64,000 nt of DNA, from the NCBI GenBank assembly GCA_035651995.1, contig DASRER010000046.1, positions 28,329-92,328 of the forward strand, given 5' to 3'. The notes beneath the pieces are model-generated. The model was given only the letters and a program-made list of their open reading frames with translations, did no database searches and was not told the origin of the DNA. A program made the translations under genes and the position numbers. Each line of letters opens with the position of its first letter. Position 1 is the first letter of the stretch. Positions 51,335 to 59,956 of this stretch are shown one piece after another. The stretch comes from Terriglobales bacterium (GTDB lineage Bacteria > Acidobacteriota > Terriglobia > Terriglobales > Acidobacteriaceae).

Positions 51335-51991
51335 TCACTCGCGCGCGTATTGGCCGGCGATTTTTCCTGTCAGGAATGGATTGGTTGCGCGCTCCTTGCC
51401 GATCGTCGTTGCCGGGCCGTGGCCGGGGATGACGCCGGTTTCGTCGGGCAGGGCGAGGACGCGGGTGTGCAGCGAGCGCAGGATGGCGGGCAGCGAGCCG
51501 CCGGGCAGATCGGTGCGGCCGATGCTGCCGGCGAAGAGCGTGTCGCCGGCGAGCAGAAGTTTTTCCGCGGGAATGTAGAGGCAGACGCTGCCCTCGGTGT
51601 GTCCAGGGGTGTGCATGACCGTGCCCACGATGGAGCCGGCGCGGATGGCGTCGCCCTCGGCGAGGCTGGCGTCGATTTCCACTTTGCCGGGCGAGCGCAT
51701 GCCGACCCATGCGGCCTGCACATCGAGCATCCTGAGCAGCGCGAGGTCGTTCTGGTTCAGCAGAATGGGCGCGGCGGTGGCCTGCTTGAGCTTCATGGCG
51801 CCGCCGACGTGGTCGATGTGCGCGTGGGTGATGACAATCTGGCGGACAGTCAGCTTGTGCTCGCGGATGAGGGCGAGGATTCCCTCGATTTCGTCACCTG
51901 GGTCGATGACGATGGCTTCGCGAGACTGCTCGGCGGCAATGATGGAACAGTTGCATTGGAGCGGGCCGACGGGGAGGACGAGGTGAAGCAT
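51335..51991 (-). CDS. MBL-fold hydrolase, glyoxalase II-like
   Basis: 218 residues. Metal ligands are complete: HAHIDHVGG, His in MHTPGHTEGSV, Asp in LLAGDTLF, His in PGHGPATT. Short single-domain form similar to YcbL-type enzymes, which hydrolyse S-lactoylglutathione or related thioesters. TACAAT lies six bases before the ATG: probably leaderless. The region just downstream (51.22-51.29 kb) contains R3 and R1 repeats in minus orientation. Confidence 0.92.
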   Translation of the reverse strand: MLHLVLPVGPLQCNCSIIAAEQSREAIVIDPGDEIEGILALIREHKLTVRQIVITHAHIDHVGGAMKLKQATAAPILLNQNDLALLRMLDVQAAWVGMRSPGKVEIDASLAEGDAIRAGSIVGTVMHTPGHTEGSVCLYIPAEKLLLAGDTLFAGSIGRTDLPGGSLPAILRSLHTRVLALPDETGVIPGHGPATTIGKERATNPFLTGKIAGQYARE

Positions 51992-52119
51992 CGTCCTATT
52001 GTAAAGATCGCCGGCGGCGCGAAACAAAAGCTGAGAACCTTTCACACAAAGTGCGCACGAAGGCCCGGCTGGATGCGTGCCTTCGCGCAACCTTTGTGAT
52101 TTTCGTGTGAGACCCCGGC

Positions 52120-54189
52120 CTACCAGACGCGGCAGCGGTTCTCGCGGACCATGGGCTGGCCGGCCTTGCAGGAAAACGCTTTTTCGAATTCCGGCATGTT
52201 CACCACCAGTCCGTTCACGCGGTGCTTGCCGGGCGAGTGCGGGTCGGTGGCGGCGTTGAGGCGCTGGTTTTCGGGGCGATCGTTTTCGCAGGCCCACTGC
52301 GCGTAGCCGACGAAGAAGCGCTGCTCGGGCGTGAGGCCGTCTCGCGAGGTGAGCTGCTGGTCCCTGGTCTGCTCCTTCCACGCCATCCAGGCAAGGATGA
52401 GGCCGCCGAGATCGGCGACGTCTTCGCCCTCGGTGAGCTTGCTGTTGATCTTGATGTCGTCCACCACGACGTACTGCGCGTACTGATCGACGATGCACTG
52501 GGCGCGCTTGTTGAATTCGGCGGCATCTTCCTTCGTCCACCAGTCGCGCAGATTGCCCTGGGCATCGAACTGGCGGCCCTGATCGTCGAAGCCGTGGGTC
52601 AGCTCGTGACCGATGGTGCCGCCGGTGTTGCCGTAGTTGGGCGCGTCGTCGAGCCTGGCATCGTAGAGGGGCGGCTGGAGCACGCCGGCGGGGAAGTTGA
52701 TGTCATTCATCTGCGGGTTGTAGTAAGCGTTCACGGTGGGCGGCGTCATGCCCCACTCGCCGCGGTCGAGGGGCTTGCCGATCTTGGCGAGCTGGCGGCG
52801 CGACTCGAATTCTCCGGCGCGGTGCACGTTGCCGAGGAAATCGTCGCGCTTGATGACGACGGAGCTGTAATCGCGCCACTTGTCGGGATAGCCGATCTTG
52901 TTGGCGGTGGCGTGCAGCTTGGCGAGCGCCTGCGCTTTGGTTTGCGGGCCCATCCAGGTGAGCTGGTTGATGTCCTGCTCCATGGCCTGCTCGATCTGCC
53001 TGGTCATGAGCAGGGCCTTGGCCTTCAGGTCGGGGCCGAAGGTGCGAGCGACGAATTCCTGGCCGAGGGCCTCGCCGAGCTGGCGGTCAACGAGCGACAC
53101 GCAGCGCTTCCATCGCGGGCGATTCTGCTGGGTGCCGCGGAGGGTGCGGCTGTAAAAGTCAAAGTCGGCGTCGACGAATTTTGACGAGAGGTAGGGCGCG
53201 TTGGAGCTGAGCAGATGGAAGCGAAGGTAGGCCTTCCAATCGTCGAGCGAGGCGGACTGGATCTGCTGCTCGAGTTCCTTCATGAAGGCGGGCTGCGAGA
53301 CGTTGATGACGTCAATCGTGTCGAGGCCGCCGGCCTTCAGGTAATTGTCCCAGTTGAAAGACGGCGTGAGAGCCTTGAGTTCGGCGCGCGACATCTTGTG
53401 GTAGAGCTTGTAGGGATCGCGGCGCTCAACGCGCGTCAGCGACGCCTTGGCGAGCGCGGTCTCCATGCGCATGATGGCGGCGGCCTCGTTTTTGGCGGCG
53501 TCAGGCGAGTCGCCAAGGAGCTGGAGCATGGCGGCGACGTGCGCCAGGTACTTCTGGCGGAGTTCCTCACTCTTGGGGTCTGTTTTTGTGTAGTAGTCGC
53601 GATCGGGCAGGCCGAGTCCGCCCGCGCCGGCATAAGCGATGATCTGGGAGGAGTTGCCGAAGTCCTGATTGGAGCCGAAGCCGAACATGGTTGAGCCGCC
53701 GGCCCCCGCGGTGAGCTGCATGCGCGAGAGCAGCCCGGCCAGATCACCCTTGGAGTTGAGAGCGGCGATGGCGTCCAGTTCGGGCTTGAGCGGCGCGAGG
53801 CCGGCTTTCTCGATCGCAGCTTCGTCCATGCAGGCGGCGAAGTAGTCACCGAGTTTCTGCTGGATCGGGCTGCGCTTGGCGCCGGGTTTCGCGAGGTCGT
53901 CGAGGATTCCCCAAAGAAATCTTTGGTTGTCGTTGAAGAGCTTGCCGTAAACGCTCCAGCGCGCCTGGTCGGGCGGGATGGGATTGTTCTTCTGCCAGCC
54001 GCCGCAGGAGTAGGCGTAGAAGTCAACGCACGGGTCGGCGGAGCGGTCCATGGCGCTGGTGTCGAGGCTGGGGATGTAGGGAAGCGCCCTGGCCGGTGTT
54101 TCTTTGGGCGGCGTGGCGGCAGGAGCGGCAGTTTGGGCGACAGCGGTCAGGGCAAGCAGGCACACCAGGAACAAAACACAGGACTTCAT
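52120..54189 (-). CDS. secreted M13-family metallopeptidase (neprilysin-like)
   Basis: 689 residues from the ATG reading MKSCVLFLVCLLALTAVAQ (signal peptide about 1-20), with GAGGAGA ribosome site. Family start PCVDFYAYSCGGWQKN, zinc site IGHELTHGFDDQGRQ with third ligand in EGEDVADLGGL, substrate-binding NAYYNPQMNDINFPAG, and the invariant C-terminal CRVW. Degrades oligopeptides in the periplasm or outside. Single-gene unit. Confidence 0.95.
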   Translation of the reverse strand: MKSCVLFLVCLLALTAVAQTAAPAATPPKETPARALPYIPSLDTSAMDRSADPCVDFYAYSCGGWQKNNPIPPDQARWSVYGKLFNDNQRFLWGILDDLAKPGAKRSPIQQKLGDYFAACMDEAAIEKAGLAPLKPELDAIAALNSKGDLAGLLSRMQLTAGAGGSTMFGFGSNQDFGNSSQIIAYAGAGGLGLPDRDYYTKTDPKSEELRQKYLAHVAAMLQLLGDSPDAAKNEAAAIMRMETALAKASLTRVERRDPYKLYHKMSRAELKALTPSFNWDNYLKAGGLDTIDVINVSQPAFMKELEQQIQSASLDDWKAYLRFHLLSSNAPYLSSKFVDADFDFYSRTLRGTQQNRPRWKRCVSLVDRQLGEALGQEFVARTFGPDLKAKALLMTRQIEQAMEQDINQLTWMGPQTKAQALAKLHATANKIGYPDKWRDYSSVVIKRDDFLGNVHRAGEFESRRQLAKIGKPLDRGEWGMTPPTVNAYYNPQMNDINFPAGVLQPPLYDARLDDAPNYGNTGGTIGHELTHGFDDQGRQFDAQGNLRDWWTKEDAAEFNKRAQCIVDQYAQYVVVDDIKINSKLTEGEDVADLGGLILAWMAWKEQTRDQQLTSRDGLTPEQRFFVGYAQWACENDRPENQRLNAATDPHSPGKHRVNGLVVNMPEFEKAFSCKAGQPMVRENRCRVW

Positions 54190-54329
54190 GCGACGGAATC
54201 TCCTCTGTGAGAGCGCACCAGTGTACACGTTGGACGGAGCAGGGAGCGCGGGGGAAGCGGGCCTCAAGCTCGTGGCCGCGTGCCGGCGGGCGCGGGCGCC
54301 GGCCGCTACCACTTGCGGTCCATTGTCTG

Positions 54330-54596
54330 CTAAGCGACGGCGATCCAGCGATAGCCGGCGAGGGCGTCGATTTCCACGGCTTCGCCGTCGGCTGCCAGCT
54401 CGCGGAGGAGGGCTTCGGCGTCGGAGGCGCTGACGAAGAAGTTTTCGCTTTCCAGGCGCGCGGCAAGTTCGGCGGCGTTCACCGGCAGGAAATGGCCTTC
54501 GGCGGTGCGGGCGCTGCTCAGGATGTGGCGAGCGGCCTCACGGCTGGATTCGAAACGCAACCGAACTACAGGACGATTCTCAAGCCCAGCCGACAT
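54330..54596 (-). CDS. small conserved hypothetical protein
   Basis: 88 residues, soluble. VVRLRFESSREAARHILSSA then a helical stretch AAELAARLESENFFV and a C-terminal strand GYRWIAVA. The helix-strand order would fit a small winged-helix or adaptor-like domain, but no motif is diagnostic. Upstream of the M13 peptidase on the same strand with 140 bases between. Function unknown. Confidence 0.55.
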   Translation of the reverse strand: MSAGLENRPVVRLRFESSREAARHILSSARTAEGHFLPVNAAELAARLESENFFVSASDAEALLRELAADGEAVEIDALAGYRWIAVA

Positions 54597-54689
54597 AGCC
54601 CATCTTGTATAGGACGGAAGTCGCTGGGCGTCAATTACCCGGAAATGGTGCAGTGGAAAACGCGTTCGCCGGTTGTCAGGCGCCGGTTG

Positions 54690-55826
54690 TCAGTTTCCGC
54701 CGCGGAGTTGCGGGCGCTCGGAGAACGTTGGGCCGATGGCGAGGCGGATGGGCGGGATTTCGGTTTGATATCCGGCGGGGCGCAGCGGGACGTACTGAAG
54801 CACGCGGCGATAACCAGGCGCGGTGACGACCAGCTCCGCCGAGTCGCGCTGCATGCCGCGAAGGAGGAATTGTCCGCAGATGTTGGCGCGCGTGGTTACA
54901 CCGGCCATTTCCAATTGGGCGTTGGGAACCGGGTTGCCTTCAGCGTCGGTGACTACGCCGCTGAGGATGCGCATGCGCCGCGCGTTGTAGCGGCTGCCGG
55001 CGTGAAAGACAGCGGTGCCGCGGAAGCCCTGCGTTTTGCCGTAGAGGCGCCGCAGCCCGCCGATGGTTTCATTGAGCGCCTCCGGTGACGGCGATTCGTA
55101 ACGGGCGAGCGCGAAGTAAACGCGGGCGCGATGCAGCATCTCGCTGCTGCCGGGAATGCGGCCGGCGACGTCGGCGACCGTGGCGCCCACCAGCGGCCCG
55201 CCCTCGTCGCCGTAGAGCATGAGATAGAGGCCGTCGGCGGCGTCGGCCAGCCGGGGCGTGGCGAATTCGGGGACGCCCTCCATGCCGGGCATCCACCAGG
55301 CGACGGCGGCTTCCAGGGGCATTGGGTCGGCGACGCTGCGCAGCGTGCGCAGCAGGTCGACGTAGCCGGCGGCGATCTGCCGGCGTACCTCCGGCTTGCC
55401 GCAGTCCCAGTCGGGATCGGTGTAGGGCTCCACGTCAATCAGCAGGCCTTCGATGCCGGGCAGGGTGGCGGCGGCGTGAACGCGCTGCACGGCAGCGGAA
55501 CGATCTTTGAGGAAGCCGGGGTCCTGAAGAAGCATGGCCTTCACGTGATGCTTGCCGCGCCGCAGAGCGCGCACGGCGCAGGCGACCTGCTCGCGTCCTT
55601 CGGGCGTGGCGGGAATGAACGCCGGGCCCTGCTCGACGCTGAGCAGGACCGTCGGGCGGAGGTCGAGAGCGGCGAGGCGCTGCTCGATTTGGGCGCAGGC
55701 GGGCTTGCCGGCGAACAGGTCGTACACGAAGACCGAGTCTTCCAGCGCAGCGTGAGCTGCGCCGGCCGACAACACGACGGCCAGCAACACAAAGCCGTGC
55801 CAGGCGGCTGGTGGTACGCGGCGCAT
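54690..55826 (-). CDS. secreted TIM-barrel-like protein with carboxypeptidase-regulatory-like C-terminus
   Basis: 378 residues from the ATG reading MRRVPPAAWHGFVLL (signal peptide to AHAA). Residues about 30-270 look like a (beta/alpha) barrel: IEGLLIDVEPYTDPDWD, PLEAAVAWWMPG and ADGLYLMLYGDEGG, with acidic residues at strand ends as in glycosidase-like domains. Residues about 275-360 (SGVVTDAEGNPVPNAQLEM) form a CarboxypepD_reg-like sandwich. Possibly a carbohydrate-active or surface protein; activity not shown. Confidence 0.7.
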   Translation of the reverse strand: MRRVPPAAWHGFVLLAVVLSAGAAHAALEDSVFVYDLFAGKPACAQIEQRLAALDLRPTVLLSVEQGPAFIPATPEGREQVACAVRALRRGKHHVKAMLLQDPGFLKDRSAAVQRVHAAATLPGIEGLLIDVEPYTDPDWDCGKPEVRRQIAAGYVDLLRTLRSVADPMPLEAAVAWWMPGMEGVPEFATPRLADAADGLYLMLYGDEGGPLVGATVADVAGRIPGSSEMLHRARVYFALARYESPSPEALNETIGGLRRLYGKTQGFRGTAVFHAGSRYNARRMRILSGVVTDAEGNPVPNAQLEMAGVTTRANICGQFLLRGMQRDSAELVVTAPGYRRVLQYVPLRPAGYQTEIPPIRLAIGPTFSERPQLRGGN

Positions 55827-56326
55827 GAATCCGCCTATTCTTCTGTTCTTCTGTCCAGGGCGAAGTCTTGTTGCGATGCAGGCGCTCGGGGGCCGCCTTT
55901 CCGGACTGCGGTCCGGAGGTCCCATCGCCGACGCGTGGAGCGCGGCGGTGAGGAGCAGAATTTTAGTTTTGTTGCGTGGCGGCGGCGGCGGGAGGAAGGA
56001 CAGGAACCAGGAGAGTAAACAGGATGACCCTCGAGAGCAAGTGGCTGCGCAACAGGGTCATACGTGGAAGAATCGGACCTGATGCTTGAAGTTTATTTTG
56101 GCGCTGAGGATCGCCTGCCGAGTGAGCAGAGCATGGGCAGGGACCCTTCGACTCGGCGGCCCGCGCGCAACGGGCCGCCTGCGCTCAGGATGACACCTGC
56201 GCGCGGCCTTCCCGCATCATCCCCCGGCGGGACAAGGAGAAATCGCGGCCACACAGGCGGTTTCGCAATGGGAGAGGCATGTTACGGAGAAGGCAGCAGC
56301 GGGTCAATGCGGGCGGCGGCGCGGCG
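55827..56326. other. intergenic region with an R1 repeat
   Basis: An R1 repeat in minus orientation is at 56141-56194 (GGGACCCTTCGACTCGGCGG to CTCAGGATGACA) around a palindrome CGGCCCGCGCGCAACGGGCC. The rest shows no convincing gene. Confidence 0.55.
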
Positions 56327-56527
56327 TCAGGGCTTGCGTGTGCCGCCCCTGCGGCCGAGCGCGACGTCGGCCAAGTCGTAGAACTTCTGCAGGGTGGGGT
56401 GTTCGGCGGCACGGCCGGGCGGGAGCGGGATGAGGCGCGGCCCTTCGTCGCGCGCTGCCGGGGACTCCGGAGACAGCTTGACGACGCGCGCCTTCTTTGC
56501 GGCTGGCTTGCGCTTTTTTCGTTTCAC
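56327..56527 (-). CDS. small basic hypothetical protein
   Basis: 66 residues. The first 20 are Lys/Arg/Ala-rich (MKRKKRKPAAKKARVVKL), followed by PLPPGRAAEHPTLQKFYDLADVALGRRG, which looks like an ordered helix. It could be a nucleic-acid- or ribosome-associated protein. Recognition is weak. Confidence 0.45.
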   Translation of the reverse strand: MKRKKRKPAAKKARVVKLSPESPAARDEGPRLIPLPPGRAAEHPTLQKFYDLADVALGRRGGTRKP

Positions 56528-56621
56528 GCCGGGACCCGGACGAGTGGCTGAAAGTGATGATCAGGAGCTTGGCGCCATTATAAACACCGCATCGCGGGAT
56601 TCGACTCGCCGGCCCGCGCGA

Positions 56622-57002
56622 TCAACCGGCGTGCCGATTGTGCAGCGCGATGCCGGCGACCACGGCAAGCAGCGAAAGCACGTTGTTCAACGCGACGTTG
56701 AGAAAAAACTCGCGGAGTTGCCCGGCGTGCCAGTAGGCGAGGCTCTCGTAGGCGAAGGCGGAAAAAGTAGTGAAGGCGCCGCAGAAGCCGGTGGCGGCGA
56801 GGAGGCGCCAGCGGTCGTGATCGTGGTCGGCAGTCCAGGTGAGCACGTAGCCCACGATGAGGCAGCCGAGCACGTTCACCAGCAGCGTGCCGACGGGAAA
56901 TCCGTGGTGCCGCGAGAATTCGGAGGAAAAGTGAGTGAAGGCGAAGCGGGCGAGCGCGCCCAGGACGGCGCCGGCAGACAGATACGCGAGATTCTCGATC
57001 AT
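56622..57002 (-). CDS. crcB: fluoride channel FluC (CrcB)
   Basis: 126 residues, four hydrophobic segments. Family motifs GTLLVNVLGCLIVGY and GFCGAFTTFSAFAYE (Phe-box region) are present. FluC dimers export fluoride through dual pores. A fluoride riboswitch directly upstream on the same strand confirms the assignment. Single-gene unit here. Confidence 0.96.
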   Translation of the reverse strand: MIENLAYLSAGAVLGALARFAFTHFSSEFSRHHGFPVGTLLVNVLGCLIVGYVLTWTADHDHDRWRLLAATGFCGAFTTFSAFAYESLAYWHAGQLREFFLNVALNNVLSLLAVVAGIALHNRHAG

Positions 57003-57090
57003 GGAGAACTCCTACTCAGAAATGGGTAGGAGTCATCAGCCCCGGGGGACTCTGTGGGGCGGTTAAGGGCGGAACTCCATCGCCTAACTA
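57003..57090 (-). promoter_or_regulatory. fluoride riboswitch (crcB motif) with ribosome-site sequestering arm
   Basis: Minus strand reads TTAGGCGATGGAGTTCCGCC, then TTAACC, a GCCCC/GGGGC stem, then GCTGATGACTCCTACCC, matching the crcB-motif consensus: P1 TAGG/CCTA, P2 GGCG/CGCC and the pseudoknot-forming loop. Downstream, GTAGGAGT (57008-57015) contains the Shine-Dalgarno and is an exact complement of ACTCCTAC (57026-57033) in the aptamer 3' arm. Fluoride binding should lock P1 and free the ribosome site; without it the two 8-mers pair and block translation. Confidence 0.95.
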
Positions 57091-57231
57091 AATGGTAGTA
57101 GCTGGGGCGGATTGAGGTCAACCGGCAGCAGGGAACGACGATGCTCGGGGCTGGCCGGCCGCGACAACCGGAATTCGCCGCAGAACCTTAGGCGGGAGCG
57201 TGAGTACCCGAGTTTCAGCATCCAAGACGGC

Positions 57232-57480
57232 ATGGTTTGGTTCCGGCGGTTTCCGGTGGGCATGGGGAGGCTGCTGGAGGTGGTGTGCACCGAGTGTCAC
57301 GTCCGCCTCGGGGCGAGCCCGGTGGAAAAAAATCTTCTCATCGTGGAGCAGCTGCATCAGTGCCCGGCGGAGGTGGTGTGGCAGCCGGGACCGCCGGAGC
57401 GACGGCGCTCCGCGCGTCCCGATGGCCGTGAACGGAGGCGGAACGAGCGTCCGGACGGCCATGAGCGGCGGCGCCTGTGA
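57232..57480 (+). CDS. possible small zinc-ribbon-like protein
   Basis: 82 residues: MVWFRRFPVGMGRLLEVV, then CTECHVRLGASPVEKN and, 27 residues on, LHQCPAEVVW. Cys-x2-Cys-His plus a later Cys could bind a metal. The C-terminal third is a short repeat ERRRSARPDG / ERRRNERPDG / ERRRL. Codon use is GC-rich at position three. A longer opposite-strand frame over the same bases looks like a shadow. Existence of the protein is uncertain. Confidence 0.4.
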   Translation: MVWFRRFPVGMGRLLEVVCTECHVRLGASPVEKNLLIVEQLHQCPAEVVWQPGPPERRRSARPDGRERRRNERPDGHERRRL

Positions 57481-57635
57481 CTGAAACCTGCTCGAGCGCT
57501 TCCTTCCCGAGTTGACGGAATTCCACGTCCGGGTGAAACTTGATTCTCCCGCGAGAGTTTCTGCTGATGTGAATAGGGCGGCGCGCCGCAACCCGGCGAC
57601 GCAGGCCCGTTCTGAGTGCGGGAGCGTCGCCATCC

Positions 57636-58283
57636 ATGCGTAACGTCATCTCCGAGGGTCCCGGCCGGTTGCCGCGCGTCGCGCTGCTGCTGGCGTCGTT
57701 GTTGCTGCTCGCGGTGGCCATGATGAGCTGCGGCGGCAAGTCGAGCACCCCCGTGAACAACAATCCGCTCGGCGTGAGCAAGGTAACGGTCACGCCGACG
57801 GCAATCACCGTGCCGGTGAACGGCACGCAGGCGTTCTTTGCGCAGGCGTTCGACGGCTCGAACAACCCCATCGCGGCAGGCACGTTTACATGGACGTCGA
57901 GTGCGCCGGGCATTGCGCTGATCAACCAGGACGGCGTGGCGACGGCGATCGCGACAGGGACGGCGCAGATCACGGCGACGGTGGCGACGGTGACCAGCGC
58001 CAACTCAACCATGACGGTGGTGGCGCCGGTGGCGTCGGTGACGATTGCGCCGCAGACGGCCAGCGTGAAGGTGGGCGCAACGCAGCAGTTCACGGCGGCG
58101 GCGAAGGATGCCGGCGGCAACACGCTGGCGGGCGTGCCCATCACGTGGCGCGTGAGCTTCGCGGGCGTGGCGACCATCGATTCCAACGGGCTGCTGACCG
58201 GGGTTGCGCCCGGCGTGGTCACGGTGGTTGCGCAGGCGGGTGGGCAGCAGAGTCCGCCGGCGACGGTGAGCGTGACGCAGTAG
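57636..58283 (+). CDS. lipoprotein with two bacterial Ig-like (Big_2) domains
   Basis: 215 residues. Signal II peptide with lipobox AMMSC (Cys32) followed by GGKSSTPVNNNP. Two Big_2 domains: about 47-128 (VSKVTVTPTAITVPVNG ... ITATV) and 132-214 (VASVTIAPQTASVKVGATQQF ... VTVVAQAG). Likely anchored to the outer membrane and involved in surface or matrix contacts. Single-gene unit; no clear ribosome site before the ATG. Confidence 0.88.
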   Translation: MRNVISEGPGRLPRVALLLASLLLLAVAMMSCGGKSSTPVNNNPLGVSKVTVTPTAITVPVNGTQAFFAQAFDGSNNPIAAGTFTWTSSAPGIALINQDGVATAIATGTAQITATVATVTSANSTMTVVAPVASVTIAPQTASVKVGATQQFTAAAKDAGGNTLAGVPITWRVSFAGVATIDSNGLLTGVAPGVVTVVAQAGGQQSPPATVSVTQ

Positions 58284-58331
58284 CCCAAGTTCTCAGTTCC
58301 CGGTCCTCACTTCTCAGATAGAATTTGCGCT

Positions 58332-58598
58332 GTGAAGGGCGCTTTGCAGCCGCGCTACCGCAATGCCATCGTCCTGGTGGCGGCGTTCGGCGTTTTTTTC
58401 GCCACGGTTTTTCCGCTCGCGCCTACACCCATCGCGGTGTACAAGAGCAAACAGGCGGCCCCGGCGGTGAGCATTTTCGCCCTGGCGCTGCTGGCGCTTG
58501 CCCTCTCGCGCGTGAGCACGAGCGCACGCGTCGCCGAGCCAGTTTGCTTGCTGCACGGCCGCGATGTGCTCGACCTGACCTGCACGCGCCTCTGCTAA
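58332..58598 (+). CDS. small membrane/secreted hypothetical protein
   Basis: 88 residues from GTG, with hydrophobic segments at about 12-30 and 45-60, and a Cys-containing tail (CLLHGRDVLDLTCTRLC). TAGAAT lies seven bases before the GTG with no Shine-Dalgarno, the same leaderless layout as recognised genes in this window, which is the main reason to accept it. Function unknown. Confidence 0.5.
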   Translation: MKGALQPRYRNAIVLVAAFGVFFATVFPLAPTPIAVYKSKQAAPAVSIFALALLALALSRVSTSARVAEPVCLLHGRDVLDLTCTRLC

Positions 58599-58717
58599 TC
58601 GCACAACCCTGAGCTGATGTCCGGGCACGGTCCTGTGCCCGGTGGCGTCAACCGCCTGCCGGCGGCGCTGCGCGTTTGCGCAACGGCGCCGTTGCTCTTG
58701 TACATGCGGGAGGGTTT

Positions 58718-58882
58718 GTGCTGGATTTCCTTCTGAAGGTGATTACCTACATGTTTGTCATCGGGGTAGTGGGATGCATGGTCATGCTGCCGATCGTTGT
58801 GTGGCGCTTCGTCTCAGTGCTGTTCGAGAAGGACACGCTGGGCGAGGGGCACGAGCTGGAGGCACAGGCGGCTGCCGATTGA
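58718..58882 (+). CDS. small single-pass membrane protein
   Basis: 54 residues from a GTG reading VLDFLLKVITYMFVIG with a GGGAGGG a few bases upstream. One long hydrophobic helix (about 4-36, ending VVWRF) and an acidic tail EKDTLGEGHELEAQAAAD. Function unknown. Confidence 0.5.
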   Translation: MLDFLLKVITYMFVIGVVGCMVMLPIVVWRFVSVLFEKDTLGEGHELEAQAAAD

Positions 58883-58896
58883 GCCCGCCGCCTTCC

Positions 58897-59028
58897 ATGG
58901 TTATCTACGATAACCAGCCGCATCCTTCGGCCAGGTACTACCGGCGCAAGCCGGGCGAGCAGCTTCGACCTCGCCCGCCGGAGAAGACATCTACCGAACC
59001 TGCGGCGGGCTGCGCGATCAACCGCTGA
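58897..59028 (+). CDS. possible 43-residue protein
   Basis: ATG-initiated frame MVIYDNQPHPSARYYRRKPG ending CAINR, 14 bases after the preceding small gene. No ribosome site, domain or membrane segment. It may be chance. Confidence 0.25.
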   Translation: MVIYDNQPHPSARYYRRKPGEQLRPRPPEKTSTEPAAGCAINR

Positions 59029-59121
59029 AAGTACTGAGTCGGTAAAGATGGATTACAGAAGTCATCTTGTCACGCCATAGGGTCCCGGCTATCTTTGCCA
59101 TCAAGGGCAAGGGGGATGCCC

Positions 59122-59622
59122 ATGGCGAAACTTGGCCAGCAACGCGGGTTTTCACTGATCGAGCTGCTGATCGTGGTGGCCGTCATCCTGGTAATTGCTG
59201 CCATTGCCATTCCCAACATGCTGCGGGCGCACATGGCGGCCAATGAAGCGTCGGCCGTGGCGTCGATCAGGGCGCTGGGCACCGCGGAAACAACCTACGC
59301 CAACACCTATCCCGAGTACGGGTTTACCTGCAATATCGGGGATATGGGGCCGCCGGCGGGTTCGGGCCTGGCCACGTCGAATGCAGCCGGCCTGATTGAT
59401 GCCGGCCTGGCCAGCGGCTACAAGGCGGGTTATACCTTCGCGTTCACCAACTGTGTGGCCGGCGGATCGTCGACGGTGAACGCAACATTTCAGTCCACTG
59501 CGACGCCGGTCTCGATCGGACAGAGCGGCGTGCGTGCATTCTGCTCGGACCAGGGCGGGGCCGTCCGCTACGACGCCGGCGGAAGCTCGTCTACTTGCCT
59601 GGGCAGCGGCTCGCCGCTGTAG
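59122..59622 (+). CDS. type IV pilin-like protein
   Basis: 166 residues from the ATG reading MAKLGQQRG, with AAGGGGG as ribosome site. Class III signal: short basic leader, cleavage before Phe in G|FSLIELLIVVAVILVIA with Glu5, then the N-terminal helix of a type IVa pilin or pseudopilin. The globular part has four Cys (CNIG, NCVAGG, FCSD, TCLG). No pilus assembly genes are nearby, so it relies on a machinery encoded elsewhere. Confidence 0.92.
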   Translation: MAKLGQQRGFSLIELLIVVAVILVIAAIAIPNMLRAHMAANEASAVASIRALGTAETTYANTYPEYGFTCNIGDMGPPAGSGLATSNAAGLIDAGLASGYKAGYTFAFTNCVAGGSSTVNATFQSTATPVSIGQSGVRAFCSDQGGAVRYDAGGSSSTCLGSGSPL

Positions 59623-59635
59623 TTCGGGGGCGCGT

Positions 59636-59800
59636 CCAGGTTCCCACCAGCACGGGACTTCGTTCACTGTCTTTCAGGATGGCGTGCCCGCCCCAGTGCT
59701 GGTTTTTGGGCGGCTGCAGGCATTGCACGCCCCTGGATTTGAGCTCGTCGCAGGTGCGCTTCACGTCGGCGGCGACAAAGACGATATCGCTCGCGAGACC
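59636..59800 (-). pseudogene. remnant of a VOC (glyoxalase/bleomycin-resistance) domain
   Basis: About 55 residues, SDIVFVAADVKRTCDELKSR then PPKNQHWGGHAILKDSERS, match the last third of a VOC-fold dioxygenase/isomerase. The N-terminal half is missing and the frame runs into unrelated sequence. Confidence 0.6.
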
Positions 59801-59923
59801 GGGCTTTCGAAGAGCGCGGTGCAGCAGGCGCTGCGGAGCCTGCGGCGGCGGCTGGTGAACTCGCATCGCGAGCACCAGACGGACACGCCGGAGCACGAGG
59901 TGGAACGGCGGTGGGTGAGGTAG
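59786..59923 (+). pseudogene. remnant of a helix-turn-helix regulator C-terminus
   Basis: About 45 residues, IARETGLSKSAVQQALRSLR then a tail TDTPEHEVERRWVR, match the end of HTH proteins common in Acidobacteriota. The preceding in-frame sequence is unrelated and partly antisense to the VOC remnant, so this is a decayed fragment. Confidence 0.55.
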
Positions 59924-59956
59924 ACTCACCGGCGCAAGGCTGCGAGGTATTTACCA

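Noticed and set aside
57118..57633. 171-codon minus-strand frame covering the small Cys-containing gene
   Set aside because: No motif, His/Pro/Arg-rich composition typical of shadow frames; the shorter plus-strand frame with CxxC is somewhat more plausible.
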